48,482 bases of DNA from a virus: positions 1 to 48,482 of IMG/VR virus record IMGVR_UViG_3300020054_000854; one strand, written 5' to 3'. The position numbers and the translations under genes are program-made. Below are positions 1-7,091 of this stretch, one piece after another; the first letter of the stretch is position 1, and every line of letters begins with the position of its first letter. The notes under the pieces were generated by a model. The model did no database searches. It had not been told where the DNA came from and saw only the letters and a program-made list of their open reading frames with translations.

Positions 1-416
1 AATTTGATTGACGCCGTTTCGCCGGTTTCTGGCTCTATACAAGAAACATACAATGTTTGTTCCGAGCGTTTAAGAGTATAACTTCCAATGCCTTGCATAT
101 AATCGGTTTCATTTGCTGATACTGTTAAACCTGGCGCGTCAATTGGTATGTTTGAAATTTTTACAGTTTGACTTGGAAATATTTCTTGAGATAAGTCATG
201 ACTGAATTCAAGCTCAAAATTTTTCTTTGTTTTAAATTCAAAGACTTCAATATCAAAATAATGAGTTGACGAATCAACGTTTGAAATATCCATTCCTTCA
301 ATGTAATAATGATCGTCTAAATCACCATTTTGTATATGAGGCATTGCTTCTTCGTCAATTTCCCACTGAAAAAAATTTAAAATCTTACCTTCTTTCGTAG
401 CATTAAGTATATTCAT
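1..416 (-). CDS. hypothetical protein, partial (C-terminus beyond window)
   Basis: An open frame runs leftward from an ATG at 416 to the window edge with no stop, so about 138 N-terminal residues are visible (starts MNILNATKEGKILNFFQWEI). It begins two bases after the stop of the 396-residue structural gene and is probably co-transcribed with it from the late promoter at 1640-1647. The visible part is acidic, has no membrane segment and no motif I recognise. Position next to an adhesin-like late gene suggests a virion or tail-associated protein, but that is inference only. Confidence 0.7.
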   Translation of the reverse strand, partial: MNILNATKEGKILNFFQWEIDEEAMPHIQNGDLDDHYYIEGMDISNVDSSTHYFDIEVFEFKTKKNFELEFSHDLSQEIFPSQTVKISNIPIDAPGLTVSANETDYMQGIGSYTLKRSEQTLYVSCIEPETGETASIK

Positions 417-418
417 AT

Positions 419-1609
419 TTATCCAACATTAATGTTAATATTAAGTGGCCAATAACTAGCACTTGCCCTAGCTGCCCCAGTAAATTCTGCGACTTGAGTA
501 TCTAGGTATTGACTCGTGCGAATCCATAAATCAATATCCTTTAATACTTCTACTGTGTTTGTGCTTCCTTCAGCCGAAGGATCTGGGTATTGAGCAACAG
601 CGTCAAATGTTATTGTTAGTGCATTCCCCTCTGACGGAGTAGCGGTCCAAGTTTGTCCACCGTTCAAAGAAACCGCAGTTGGTATACCTCCAACACCTTT
701 ATATAATACTCTCCAATTTGAAGCTGATCCAAACCCGGTATTAACATCAAACATTGATTCTACAATTGTATTTCCTACGGCATCATAATGGACAATACCG
801 TCTGCATACAAAGCACGGCCTTGCAATTCATATCCAGTTGCAGTTCTTATTACTTTAAATTGCCCTGACGCCGTTGAATTTTCAGAAGTTCCTGGAGGAG
901 TTACTGAACCTTCAGTACACACATAACATAAAATTGGATCGCCGTTCCCGTCTGTACCTTTTGTTAACGTATACAAAGTATCTCCACTCAATGGCATACT
1001 TGGAGGAGTAGTGCTAGTATCATTAACGCTTAAAGTTTTTGATGGCGAGTTGGTTGAAATGTTATTGCTATCTGTTGCATCTATAGTTACTGTAAATGTT
1101 TCAGGATTTTGATCATCGTCTAAATTATCAGCTTTAGCTCGAACCCACATTTCAAACTTATCGCCATTTATAGTCAATGTTCCAGTATTAGTAGTTAACG
1201 TTGAAAACCCAGCGGTTGCACTTGTATAAGAAATTTCAAGATCCGCTCCTACGCCAACATATTCAACACCGCCAGTTGCATTTGCAGTCCATCCTACAGT
1301 TGTTCCAGCAGCAAGACCGTTGCCGTATAAAGTAAACTTTGCTACAGTCCCATCTTCATCGATTGATGTCGGCGATAAAGTAAAGCTACCATATCCAACT
1401 GCTTCTAAACCATAAAAGTCAGTCATCGAGATTGCTTTATCTCCAGCCCCGCCTGTTGGTAATGTTTCTTCTTCTCCATAATATTCTGACAACGAATGCG
1501 GACGAGAACCGCCAAAAACATTAGTAATTCCTCTTTCTGCAGAATCGCCGACTGCATCGTTTGCAGCATTTTCAAATGATATTGCACCGGATGCTGTTAA
1601 TGCTACCAT
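419..1609 (-). CDS. virion structural / tail adhesin-like protein
   Basis: 396 residues. The N-terminus resembles the short modules of marine T4-like tail-fibre/tip proteins: segments rich in G, A and S ending in ISMTDFYG. It is followed (about 70-200) by a beta-sandwich-like region with the pattern SFTLSPTSIDEDGTVAKFTL, reminiscent of Calx-beta or Ig-like adhesion domains, then a short linker with TSTTPP and a C-terminal beta-rich domain of about 190 residues that could be receptor binding. No signal peptide and no membrane segment. A perfect T4-late TATAAATA box lies 30 bases upstream and an AGGA ribosome site precedes the ATG, which fits a late virion gene. The exact role (fibre, tip or head decoration) is not shown. 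Confidence 0.65.
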   Translation of the reverse strand: MVALTASGAISFENAANDAVGDSAERGITNVFGGSRPHSLSEYYGEEETLPTGGAGDKAISMTDFYGLEAVGYGSFTLSPTSIDEDGTVAKFTLYGNGLAAGTTVGWTANATGGVEYVGVGADLEISYTSATAGFSTLTTNTGTLTINGDKFEMWVRAKADNLDDDQNPETFTVTIDATDSNNISTNSPSKTLSVNDTSTTPPSMPLSGDTLYTLTKGTDGNGDPILCYVCTEGSVTPPGTSENSTASGQFKVIRTATGYELQGRALYADGIVHYDAVGNTIVESMFDVNTGFGSASNWRVLYKGVGGIPTAVSLNGGQTWTATPSEGNALTITFDAVAQYPDPSAEGSTNTVEVLKDIDLWIRTSQYLDTQVAEFTGAARASASYWPLNININVG

Positions 1610-1639
1610 TTTAATTAATTCCTAATTATAGACATTAAT

Positions 1640-1647
1640 TATTTATA
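1640..1647 (-). promoter_or_regulatory. T4-type late promoter (TATAAATA)
   Basis: The minus strand reads TATAAATA, the exact T4 gp55-dependent late -10 box, about 30 bases upstream of the ATG of the structural gene at 1609. gp55 is encoded in this window. Confidence 0.7.
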
Positions 1648-1651
1648 TAGG

Positions 1652-1725
1652 CGCGGGGATACGGGTTCGAACCGCAAGTTTCGGGGTTGGACTCCGACGT
1701 GTTCACCGACTTACACCACCCCCAC
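1652..1725 (-). tRNA. tRNA-Trp (CCA anticodon)
   Basis: A cloverleaf folds on the minus strand: acceptor GTGGGGG pairs with TCCCCGC (one T-G and one G-T), D stem GTGT/ACAC, T arm TGCGG-TTCGAAC-CCGTA. The anticodon loop GTCCAAC gives anticodon CCA. The anticodon stem has one A-C mismatch next to the loop. CCA is not fully encoded (discriminator G, then CC, then T). It is the least canonical of the eight tRNAs, so identity is slightly uncertain. Confidence 0.75.
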
Positions 1726-1735
1726 ATTAGGAATG

Positions 1736-1981
1736 TTATTCGTCTTCTTCAGTAGATGTAATAGTAATTGTTATAGTATCTGTTTCAGCGGCTTCCATTG
1801 CACGCAATTCTTTTTCAAGTCGATCTAAAAATTCTTGCGCTCGTAAAGCTCCTTTGAACCATTCATCAAATACTTGCATTTGCGCAATGTATTCCGACTC
1901 TGCTTCCATTTCTCTTTCAATTGCTTCTTCAATTTTGCGTTGTTTGTAATCGCAAAAACTTATTACATTTGAATTCTTCAT
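1736..1981 (-). CDS. small acidic coiled-coil protein, unknown function
   Basis: 81 residues, very rich in E, with a long predicted helix (EEAIEREMEAESEYIAQM...) and a C-terminal T/I/E tail (TITITITSTEEDE). No recognised domain. Its ATG overlaps the stop of the upstream 66-residue gene by four bases (ATGA), so the two are translationally coupled. It ends ten bases before tRNA-Trp. Not identified. Confidence 0.6.
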   Translation of the reverse strand: MKNSNVISFCDYKQRKIEEAIEREMEAESEYIAQMQVFDEWFKGALRAQEFLDRLEKELRAMEAAETDTITITITSTEEDE

Positions 1982-2178
1982 AGTGCAGGCTTGACTTGCT
2001 CTATTGAAACAAGAGATTCTCTTCTAATATCCATAATAAGACCATCGTGTCTTTTTACAAATACAAAATCACTGGCATCATTATTAAATTCTTCAGGCAT
2101 ATCACCAAAGATTTCTAATTGTCTATCGGTGTCTTTCCAATGACGATATATAACCTTGTAGATACGTTCCATTTCCAT
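1978..2178 (-). CDS. small hypothetical protein
   Basis: 66 residues (starts MEMERIYKVIYRHW). Mixed alpha/beta composition, no signal peptide or membrane segment, no motif recognised. It overlaps the following 81-residue gene by ATGA and lies ten bases after the upstream 64-residue gene, so it sits inside a tight leftward run of small genes. An AGGAATT-like ribosome site precedes the ATG. Confidence 0.6.
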   Translation of the reverse strand: MEMERIYKVIYRHWKDTDRQLEIFGDMPEEFNNDASDFVFVKRHDGLIMDIRRESLVSIEQVKPAL

Positions 2179-2188
2179 AAAGGAATTC

Positions 2189-2383
2189 CTATTCTGTGTC
2201 TGCTAATACAACCGATCCTACGGTTGGCCAAGGATGTCCTTCTCTTGTTGATTGACCTTTAAGATCGGCTGGTACTTTTGCTAATTTGATAAAATATCTT
2301 TTACCCTTTGAACTTTTGTATTCAGCCTCAACGGTACCTTTTACTTTTTGACCGTTCCATTTAAAATCTTTCACTATGCTCAT
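2189..2383 (-). CDS. small hypothetical protein
   Basis: 64 residues, lysine-rich, predicted as a small beta-rich fold (MSIVKDFKWNGQKVKGTVEA...). No recognised domain. Its ATG overlaps the stop codon of the upstream 43-residue ORF as ATGA at 2380-2383, which supports both starts. Function unknown. Confidence 0.6.
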   Translation of the reverse strand: MSIVKDFKWNGQKVKGTVEAEYKSSKGKRYFIKLAKVPADLKGQSTREGHPWPTVGSVVLADTE

Positions 2384-2511
2384 AGTCTTTTACTCTTATA
2401 AAAATTAATATATTCTGGCCAAGCATAAAAACCTTGACGAATAAAACAAAAGAATTGCCCATTGTATGGAGGATCCAATTTAACAGGGATATTCAATTCA
2501 GTCTGTACCAT
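2380..2511 (-). CDS. 43-residue hypothetical protein
   Basis: A short minus-strand ORF starting ATG at 2511 behind a strong TTGAGGAG ribosome site and ending TGA at 2380-2382, overlapping the next ATG as ATGA. The protein is aromatic-rich (MVQTELNIPVKLDPPYNGQF, later FYAWPEYINFYKS). The ribosome site and exact stop/start overlap are the evidence that it is real; no family recognised. Confidence 0.6.
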   Translation of the reverse strand: MVQTELNIPVKLDPPYNGQFFCFIRQGFYAWPEYINFYKSKRL

Positions 2512-2535
2512 AACAAATCTCCTCAAAAAAATTAT

Positions 2536-3693
2536 TTATTTGCTTCGTGTATTTCCATATCTTATTATTTTTGATCCCGGGACAGAATGTTTTAAGGATC
2601 GAAAAACATCTACGATTATACTGTCCTTAGGAGGTTTCATACCCATAAACATTTCATAATCATGGAGCATAAAAGTTAACGGTCCTAAGTCTTCAGGATA
2701 TTCATCATAAAAAACTTTAAAACCAGCTTCTTCACAATAATAAGCGACCAACAATGCAGGCGATCCGTGAGTTTGGTCTATCCCAGGTTTAAAAGCTTTA
2801 CCGACAATAACAATAGGATTGCCAAAACTTGTTAAAAAATTTGCCAAGTTTTTTGATTGTATTTCTCTAGCATACATAATGCTTTGAAACAAATCATAAC
2901 CTAAATTATATTTTTCTACTATACTACTAAGAGCTATATTATCTCTAGGATGACAGCCACCGCCATCTCCTAATCCTGCCGACATATAAGAAGGACCCAT
3001 AATTCTTTTCGTCGAATTCTTTAACGCATCAGTAACAATATCAACATTTATATTACCGACATTTTGTGCAACGTCTTGAATCATATTTACTAATGCAAGT
3101 TTAGCAGAAATAAACGTATTGTAAAAAATCTTTATACTTTCAGCTTCTTCCCAAGTACCTATAACATACCTTGTATCTTTCTTAATAAATTTTTTATAAA
3201 AATCAGACAATATTTTTGCGTCAGACGTCGTGTCTCCATCGTCGGTTCCAATTATAATCATTTCAGGATTGACCATATCCCATTTAACAGAGCCCTGGGA
3301 AATAAGATATGGATTATATATGAATCTTCCATTTTTTACTAGCGGTACTATTTCTTTTCTAACCGTCCCAGGTAAAACAGTTGAAATTAATACTATTAAA
3401 GTGTTTGAATTAACTTTGGAATCAACCTGCTGTATTACTTCTTTTGCAATTTCATAATTAAAATCTTTAGGAGGTAAGTGGCTTGTAGGTTCTTTCCCAT
3501 CATACAAAGGATCGTGAGGTGTTGGAACTGCTATAAAAATAATTTCTTTGTCTTTACATACTGTATCCAAATCTTTTTGAATAACAGTCGTGTCAATTTC
3601 TTTAATATCAAAACCTTCTAGGTCGTAATGCTGCGAAATTACTTCAGCCGCGTCTTTTCCTAAGTTACCTAATCCTATAAATCCTACTTTCAT
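2536..3693 (-). CDS. nucleotide-sugar dehydrogenase (UDP-glucose/GDP-mannose dehydrogenase family)
   Basis: 385 residues, the usual length for the family. The N-terminal Rossmann domain has GFIGLGNLG (GxGxxG) and the conserved strand IFIAVPTPHDP, followed by STVLPGTVRKE. The central domain carries the catalytic-cysteine motif GDGGGCHPRDN (compare GGSCFPKD of UDP-glucose dehydrogenases). The C-terminal domain has VGKAFKPGIDQTHGSPALLV, the second nucleotide-binding domain. The family oxidises a UDP- or GDP-sugar to the uronic acid in two NAD-dependent steps. It heads or belongs to a leftward cassette with a glycosyltransferase and two methyltransferases, so it probably supplies an activated uronic sugar for surface-glycan or virion modification. 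The actual substrate cannot be read from sequence. Confidence 0.85.
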   Translation of the reverse strand: MKVGFIGLGNLGKDAAEVISQHYDLEGFDIKEIDTTVIQKDLDTVCKDKEIIFIAVPTPHDPLYDGKEPTSHLPPKDFNYEIAKEVIQQVDSKVNSNTLIVLISTVLPGTVRKEIVPLVKNGRFIYNPYLISQGSVKWDMVNPEMIIIGTDDGDTTSDAKILSDFYKKFIKKDTRYVIGTWEEAESIKIFYNTFISAKLALVNMIQDVAQNVGNINVDIVTDALKNSTKRIMGPSYMSAGLGDGGGCHPRDNIALSSIVEKYNLGYDLFQSIMYAREIQSKNLANFLTSFGNPIVIVGKAFKPGIDQTHGSPALLVAYYCEEAGFKVFYDEYPEDLGPLTFMLHDYEMFMGMKPPKDSIIVDVFRSLKHSVPGSKIIRYGNTRSK

Positions 3694-3710
3694 TCTTTCA
3701 CCGTTTTCTA

Positions 3711-4367
3711 TTATGATCTAGCCATTATAGCCCAATCATCTCTAGGCCAATCGATCTTAGGTAACAATTTCCATCCTTGACTTTCCAACCAAGGAACTGC
3801 AGTTCTTCCTTTCCCAAACCACCCATTATTATATGTATGTCCTTTTGCTTTACCTTTTTGAATCAATCTAGCAAAAGTTTTAGTTTCTTCTATTTTATAT
3901 GTATCATCAAACAACAATAAGCATTTTTCAGAAGACCTTTCATGTACCCACTGCGCCAATTCCAAATGAAAATTTTCTGAGTTTTCATTTGTAAGTTCCA
4001 TTCCTCTAGCTTTATATTGAGGAGTCTGTCGTTGAATCATCGCGCTATCTTCCATACCTGGAGGTATATAATCAAATGCGTCTAAATGGGCAAACGCAAT
4101 TGGGGATGTTAATTCTAAAAACCCATCCTTCCAATTTTTGGTATGAAAGTTTACATAGTCGTGATTAGAAAAATATTTTTGAAGTTGAGAAATTACGTTT
4201 TCTTCAATATCGTATCCATGATATTCAATTTTTTCTTTATTGAAATATTCGCCAAACCATTGACTGCTAGAGATGCTGCTTGGCACGCTACAACCAACTT
4301 CAACCGCAACTCCTTTTCCTATGTATTCTTTATATTGATTTATAGCGCTATGAGCTAATCCTCCCAT
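3711..4367 (-). CDS. class I SAM-dependent methyltransferase-like protein
   Basis: 218 residues. Near the N-terminus VAVEVGCSVPSSIS resembles motif I of Rossmann-type methyltransferases; IEYHGYDIEE looks like the post-I acidic strand end, and the strand CLLLFDDTYK is like the later beta strands of methyltransferases that act on sugars (Methyltransf_24/TylF-like). It overlaps the upstream glycosyltransferase by 13 bases and is 17 bases from the dehydrogenase, so the genes form one unit. Probable role: methylation of a sugar or glycan made by the cassette; acceptor unknown. Confidence 0.6.
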   Translation of the reverse strand: MGGLAHSAINQYKEYIGKGVAVEVGCSVPSSISSSQWFGEYFNKEKIEYHGYDIEENVISQLQKYFSNHDYVNFHTKNWKDGFLELTSPIAFAHLDAFDYIPPGMEDSAMIQRQTPQYKARGMELTNENSENFHLELAQWVHERSSEKCLLLFDDTYKIEETKTFARLIQKGKAKGHTYNNGWFGKGRTAVPWLESQGWKLLPKIDWPRDDWAIMARS

Positions 4368-5056
4368 ATCAGTTCCTTCAATTTTTTTGCATCTTTTAAT
4401 CTAACATTTTCAGTATCATTAAATATAATCTGATCTTTATGATATAGATTGCCTCTTTCTTGTGTTCTATTCCTTGCATAGGTTTGGTCGTAATCAGATT
4501 TATTTACAACAAAATGTTTATGTTCTGTTTGTACCGTAGGAATGAAATGACATCGATTAATTTTTTTCGCAATGTCAAAAACCCAAGTATCATTATACCC
4601 AAAATTAAAAACACCAGGCGTAAAGTATCCTAAGCAATTGTACCATTCTTTTGAAACAATTGGAAAGGCGCAATGTTTACTACCATTAATTTTATCTTCG
4701 AACCATGCACAGTAAATTTTATCTTTAAAAATCGATATGCTTTCTTGAAGTTCAGTATCCCATCCGCTTGAAAGATATATCAAATCATCGTTACCCATTA
4801 TTAATATTTCTGCGCCGTCAGCGATTGCTTTTTCAGCTAAAACATTCCAACTTTTTGATACTGAAATCGGTTCGCCAACTATGTCTATGGCGTTATACAA
4901 TTCTTGAGATGAATAATTTGAGATTTCGGGATCGTCGTTATCTATATAATAATAACAAAAAATGTTTTCTTTGCGATCTGCCAAATCAATAACGGAATCA
5001 TGAAAACGTTTTCTTTTTAAATGTCTTTGTCTTGTTGGTGTTAAAAGAGCAATCAT
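4355..5056 (-). CDS. glycosyltransferase, GT-A/GT2-like
   Basis: 233 residues. N-terminal IALLTPTRQRHLKRKRFHDS is the typical first strand and helix of GT2-type enzymes, and the motif LIMGNDDLIYLSSGWD carries the acidic pair (NDD) expected to bind the divalent metal and nucleotide sugar. Later GVFNFGYNDTWVFDIAKK is like the acceptor-side region. No membrane helices. It overlaps both neighbours by a few bases (4 bp with the upstream methyltransferase gene), indicating translational coupling. Donor could be the uronic sugar from the dehydrogenase gene. Confidence 0.7.
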   Translation of the reverse strand: MIALLTPTRQRHLKRKRFHDSVIDLADRKENIFCYYYIDNDDPEISNYSSQELYNAIDIVGEPISVSKSWNVLAEKAIADGAEILIMGNDDLIYLSSGWDTELQESISIFKDKIYCAWFEDKINGSKHCAFPIVSKEWYNCLGYFTPGVFNFGYNDTWVFDIAKKINRCHFIPTVQTEHKHFVVNKSDYDQTYARNRTQERGNLYHKDQIIFNDTENVRLKDAKKLKELIWED

Positions 5057-5577
5057 TTAATAGTATACCAAGAAGGAGATAACGACCAAGGATCTCTTTC
5101 GCTGTTATCAAATTCAAATATGTTTAATTCTAAATTGTGTTTTTCAAAAAAACCGTTTACTACCGCAACGTTTAACGGCCACTTCATTGAATAATCGTCA
5201 CCAGAAAATAAACCGCCTTTCTTTACTTTAGGCCACCAATCATCTAGTGTTTGTCCGCTATCCTGACCAGTATGTGCATAACCATCTATATACACAACAT
5301 CAAAATATTCGTTTGGGAAAAGATCGACAGCTTCAGAAAATTTCATTTTTAATAATGAAGAGTTTTCTCTAAAGGGTTGCAGTCGTTTTATTGCAGATTT
5401 ATATTGAATGACGTCATGGCCTCGGTCACCGGCCCACATATCGACACCGTACCAATGTTTTATATTACAAGTCGATAAAACACGATAACTGAAAGTGCCT
5501 TCGGCGACTCCTAATTCTATTCCAGTCAAAGAGTGTAAAGGGTCGCCAATTTTTATAAGATCTTCACGTTTCAACAT
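5053..5577 (-). CDS. class I SAM-dependent methyltransferase
   Basis: 174 residues. Motif I GIELGVAEGTFSYRVL, the acidic residue of the next strand in HWYGVDMWAGD, and FDVVYIDGYAHTGQ with KVKKGGLFSGDDY after it match the Methyltransf_24/TylF-like class often found beside glycosyltransferases. First gene of the leftward four-gene cassette after a terminator-like hairpin at 5578-5604. Overlaps the downstream glycosyltransferase start (ATGA-type). Likely O-methylation of a sugar; substrate unproven. Confidence 0.75.
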   Translation of the reverse strand: MLKREDLIKIGDPLHSLTGIELGVAEGTFSYRVLSTCNIKHWYGVDMWAGDRGHDVIQYKSAIKRLQPFRENSSLLKMKFSEAVDLFPNEYFDVVYIDGYAHTGQDSGQTLDDWWPKVKKGGLFSGDDYSMKWPLNVAVVNGFFEKHNLELNIFEFDNSERDPWSLSPSWYTIK

Positions 5578-5604
5578 AATAAAAAATTAAAGGTTATAAC
5601 CTTT
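5578..5604 (-). terminator. candidate intrinsic terminator
   Basis: Immediately after the stop of the 107-residue gene the perfect 16-base palindrome AAAGGTTATAACCTTT (5589-5604) is followed on the minus strand by AATTTTTTATT. The stem is short and AT-rich, so strength is doubtful. Confidence 0.4.
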
Positions 5605-5928
5605 TTATTGCGCTGCAGCACTCATATCATTTGACGGTTCTTCTTTTGAAGGAGAGGCAGAATCCTTATCCTTTTTACTGCTCGAGCTTCCGTCTGCTTT
5701 TACAACCTTTCCTTCGCCGGCACAAGTACCACATTCTGCGCCATCTTCATCGCAGCCTTTGCCGTGACAATCAGGGCACGATTCTTCGCCGTCTTCCTTG
5801 CCTTCTTGACGAGAAACTTTTTCTTCAATTGCTTTTGTAATTCTTTGAGCGATTTCTTCTTCAAAGGCGGCTTTAACTTCTAAAGGATTGCCTTCGACCG
5901 CAGCTTTAACGATGGATTCCACCGACAT
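5605..5928 (-). CDS. prohead-core-like small acidic protein with DnaJ-type zinc motif
   Basis: 107 residues. The N-terminal 40 (starts MSVESIVKAAVEGNPLEVKA) resembles the short helical N-terminus of small prohead-core/scaffold proteins of T4-like phages (gp67/gp68 class), which act inside the assembling head. Residues about 50-75 then contain two CxxCxGxG units (CPDCHGKG and CGTCAGEG), the zinc-binding repeat of DnaJ. The tail is low-complexity S, K, D and E. A perfect TATAAATA late box lies 32 bases upstream and GGAGAAC precedes the ATG, so it is a late gene. The scaffold assignment is from memory of family N-termini and is tentative; the zinc motif is directly visible. Confidence 0.5.
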   Translation of the reverse strand: MSVESIVKAAVEGNPLEVKAAFEEEIAQRITKAIEEKVSRQEGKEDGEESCPDCHGKGCDEDGAECGTCAGEGKVVKADGSSSSKKDKDSASPSKEEPSNDMSAAAQ

Positions 5929-5959
5929 GTTTGTTCTCCAGATAAATGTTTAAAAAAAC

Positions 5960-5967
5960 TATTTATA
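5960..5967 (-). promoter_or_regulatory. T4-type late promoter (TATAAATA)
   Basis: Exact TATAAATA on the minus strand, 32 bases upstream of the ATG at 5928 of the prohead-core-like gene and just downstream of tRNA-Glu. Confidence 0.7.
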
Positions 5968-5972
5968 AAAAT

Positions 5973-6049
5973 TGGTGTCCGTTAAGGGATTCGAACCCCT
6001 GTTTCCACGCTGAGAACGTGACGTTCTAGGCCACCTAAACTAAACGGAC
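5973..6049 (-). tRNA. tRNA-Glu (CTC anticodon)
   Basis: Full cloverleaf on the minus strand: acceptor GTCCGTT/AACGGAC, D stem GTTT/GAAC, anticodon stem TCACG/CGTGG with loop TTCTCAG (anticodon CTC), T loop TTCGAAT, discriminator A and encoded CCA. It reads only GAG by standard pairing. Confidence 0.9.
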
Positions 6050-6052
6050 AAT

Positions 6053-6235
6053 TTAAATCATGTAATCAATCGCATTAACATTATTGACGGTGTATCTTTC
6101 AATGTTTCCGTTTGCGCTGTACAATTCATACGTATATGTTATACGGATTTCAGAGTACTCTCTAATTTTTGTTACCGTATAATCATTGTTAGGTTTTGGA
6201 AATTGCACAATGTTATTTATAGGAAATATTTCCAT
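6053..6235 (-). CDS. 60-residue hypothetical protein
   Basis: Small beta-rich protein (starts MEIFPINNIVQFPKPNNDYT). Start ATG overlaps the last base of the upstream stop (TAATG arrangement at 6233-6237), and the stop lies three bases from the 5' end of tRNA-Glu. No domain recognised. Confidence 0.55.
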   Translation of the reverse strand: MEIFPINNIVQFPKPNNDYTVTKIREYSEIRITYTYELYSANGNIERYTVNNVNAIDYMI

Positions 6236-6387
6236 TATGTATTATCGCCATCACAAAACATATCGTCGGATTTGCGAAAAGGTTGATGCTTTTCTTTTTC
6301 TATTAAGAATGGGTATAGACATCCACAAATACCAACCAGCATAAACCAAGCAATCCCCAAACCTTCTAAGAAAACATCGATAGTCAT
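6235..6387 (-). CDS. 50-residue single-pass membrane protein
   Basis: A short ORF with one hydrophobic segment (about residues 9-28, LGIAWFMLVGICGCLYPFLI) followed by a charged tail. Its ATG overlaps the upstream gene's stop as ATGA at 6384-6387 and its TAA overlaps the next ATG. Exact overlaps on both sides support it over the longer frame in the same place. Function unknown. Confidence 0.55.
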   Translation of the reverse strand: MTIDVFLEGLGIAWFMLVGICGCLYPFLIEKEKHQPFRKSDDMFCDGDNT

Positions 6388-6545
6388 TTTGGATCCCCGG
6401 TCGCGGGTTTAACCAAATTCCACATATGTTTTGAACACTTATCCCATTGATCACGTTTGTAATGCCATACAATCCCGTTAGCATCAATGAGTTTAAAGTT
6501 ACCATTCCAATCACATTCGAGTTTAATGGAAGTGTTAGCTTTCAT
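6384..6545 (-). CDS. 53-residue hypothetical protein
   Basis: ORF of 53 residues (starts MKANTSIKLECDWNGNFKLI), soluble, with several W and charged residues. ATG at 6545; ends in ATGA overlap with the membrane protein gene. The upstream 43-residue gene ends two bases before. Not recognised. Confidence 0.55.
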   Translation of the reverse strand: MKANTSIKLECDWNGNFKLIDANGIVWHYKRDQWDKCSKHMWNLVKPATGDPK

Positions 6546-6547
6546 AA

Positions 6548-6679
6548 TCATCTTCGTTGACCTTCTCTAACTTTTTGAAGTAAAAAAATCATTGACTTAC
6601 GTAACCTATCATCGCTCAATTGAAACACTGAAAGTTCTCTTCTCAATAATTGGTTTACAACTTGTTCTGTTTCATTCAT
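6548..6679 (-). CDS. 43-residue hypothetical protein
   Basis: Short helical, charged ORF (starts MNETEQVVNQLLRRELSVFQ), ATG at 6679, TGA at 6548-6550. It fills the gap between tRNA-Pro and the next small gene with 2-base spacing. No family recognised; reality rests on spacing and helix-like composition. Confidence 0.45.
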   Translation of the reverse strand: MNETEQVVNQLLRRELSVFQLSDDRLRKSMIFLLQKVREGQRR

Positions 6680-6694
6680 TTTAATTTCTCAAAT

Positions 6695-6771
6695 TGGTCG
6701 GGCTGGAGGGATTTGAACCCCCGACCGCCTGGTCCCAAACCAGGAGCGCTACCAGACTGCGCTACAGCCCG
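6695..6771 (-). tRNA. tRNA-Pro (TGG anticodon)
   Basis: Cloverleaf on the minus strand: acceptor CGGGCTG/CAGCCCG, D stem GCGC/GCGC, anticodon stem CCTGG/CCAGG with loop TTTGGGA (anticodon TGG), T loop TTCAAAT, discriminator A, encoded CCA. Confidence 0.95.
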
Positions 6772-6775
6772 TTAA

Positions 6776-6916
6776 TTATCTTAACATCTTCATACAAGTT
6801 AAAAATGAATTTTCAGCAAGGCAGTCGCTCCAAATATAAAAGACATACCAACCTGCTAATCCAAACGCAATCAAAGTTGCGATGATTAAAATAATTAGCT
6901 GAACCCAATCTTTCAT
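6776..6916 (-). CDS. 46-residue single-pass membrane protein
   Basis: MKDWVQ is followed by a hydrophobic helix (about residues 6-30, LIILIIATLIAFGLAGWYVF) and a short tail. An upstream in-frame ATG would place the N-terminus inside tRNA-Gly; the start at 6916 has a good AAGAGGAAT ribosome site, so I chose it. It stops four bases before tRNA-Pro. Function unknown; an inner-membrane phage peptide. Confidence 0.6.
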   Translation of the reverse strand: MKDWVQLIILIIATLIAFGLAGWYVFYIWSDCLAENSFLTCMKMLR

Positions 6917-6937
6917 AGCTATTCCTCTTCTTGAAAA

Positions 6938-7013
6938 TGGAGCGGGTAACGAGGTTCGAACTCGTGACCTCAACCTTGGCAAGGTTGCGCTCTACCAGCT
7001 GAGCTACACCCGC
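6938..7013 (-). tRNA. tRNA-Gly (GCC anticodon)
   Basis: Acceptor GCGGGT.. pairs with ..ACCCGC, D stem GCTC/GAGC, anticodon stem CAACC/GGTTG with loop TTGCCAA (GCC), T loop TTCGAAC, discriminator T, encoded CCA. One base separates it from tRNA-Asp. Confidence 0.95.
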
Positions 7014-7014
7014 T

Positions 7015-7091
7015 TGGCGATCTGGACGGGACTCGAACCCGTGACCTACGGCGTGACAGGCCGTTATTCTAACCAACTGAACTACCAGACC
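7015..7091 (-). tRNA. tRNA-Asp (GTC anticodon)
   Basis: Acceptor GGTCTGG/CCAGATC, anticodon stem ACGGC/GCCGT with loop CTGTCAC (GTC), T arm CGGG-TTCGAGT-CCCG, discriminator G, encoded CCA. Its 5' 23 bases overlap the end of the upstream 99-residue gene. Confidence 0.95.

Noticed and set aside
6251-6514. 87-residue minus-strand ORF across two small genes
   Set aside because: It lies out of frame with two ORFs joined by ATGA/TAATG overlaps (6235-6387 and 6384-6545), which have better coding signs; it has no ribosome site.
6694-7076. ORFs reading through tRNA-Pro, tRNA-Gly and tRNA-Asp (for example GLEGFEPPTAWSQTRSA)
   Set aside because: These are the familiar false peptides from translating tRNA sequence; the real features are the tRNAs.
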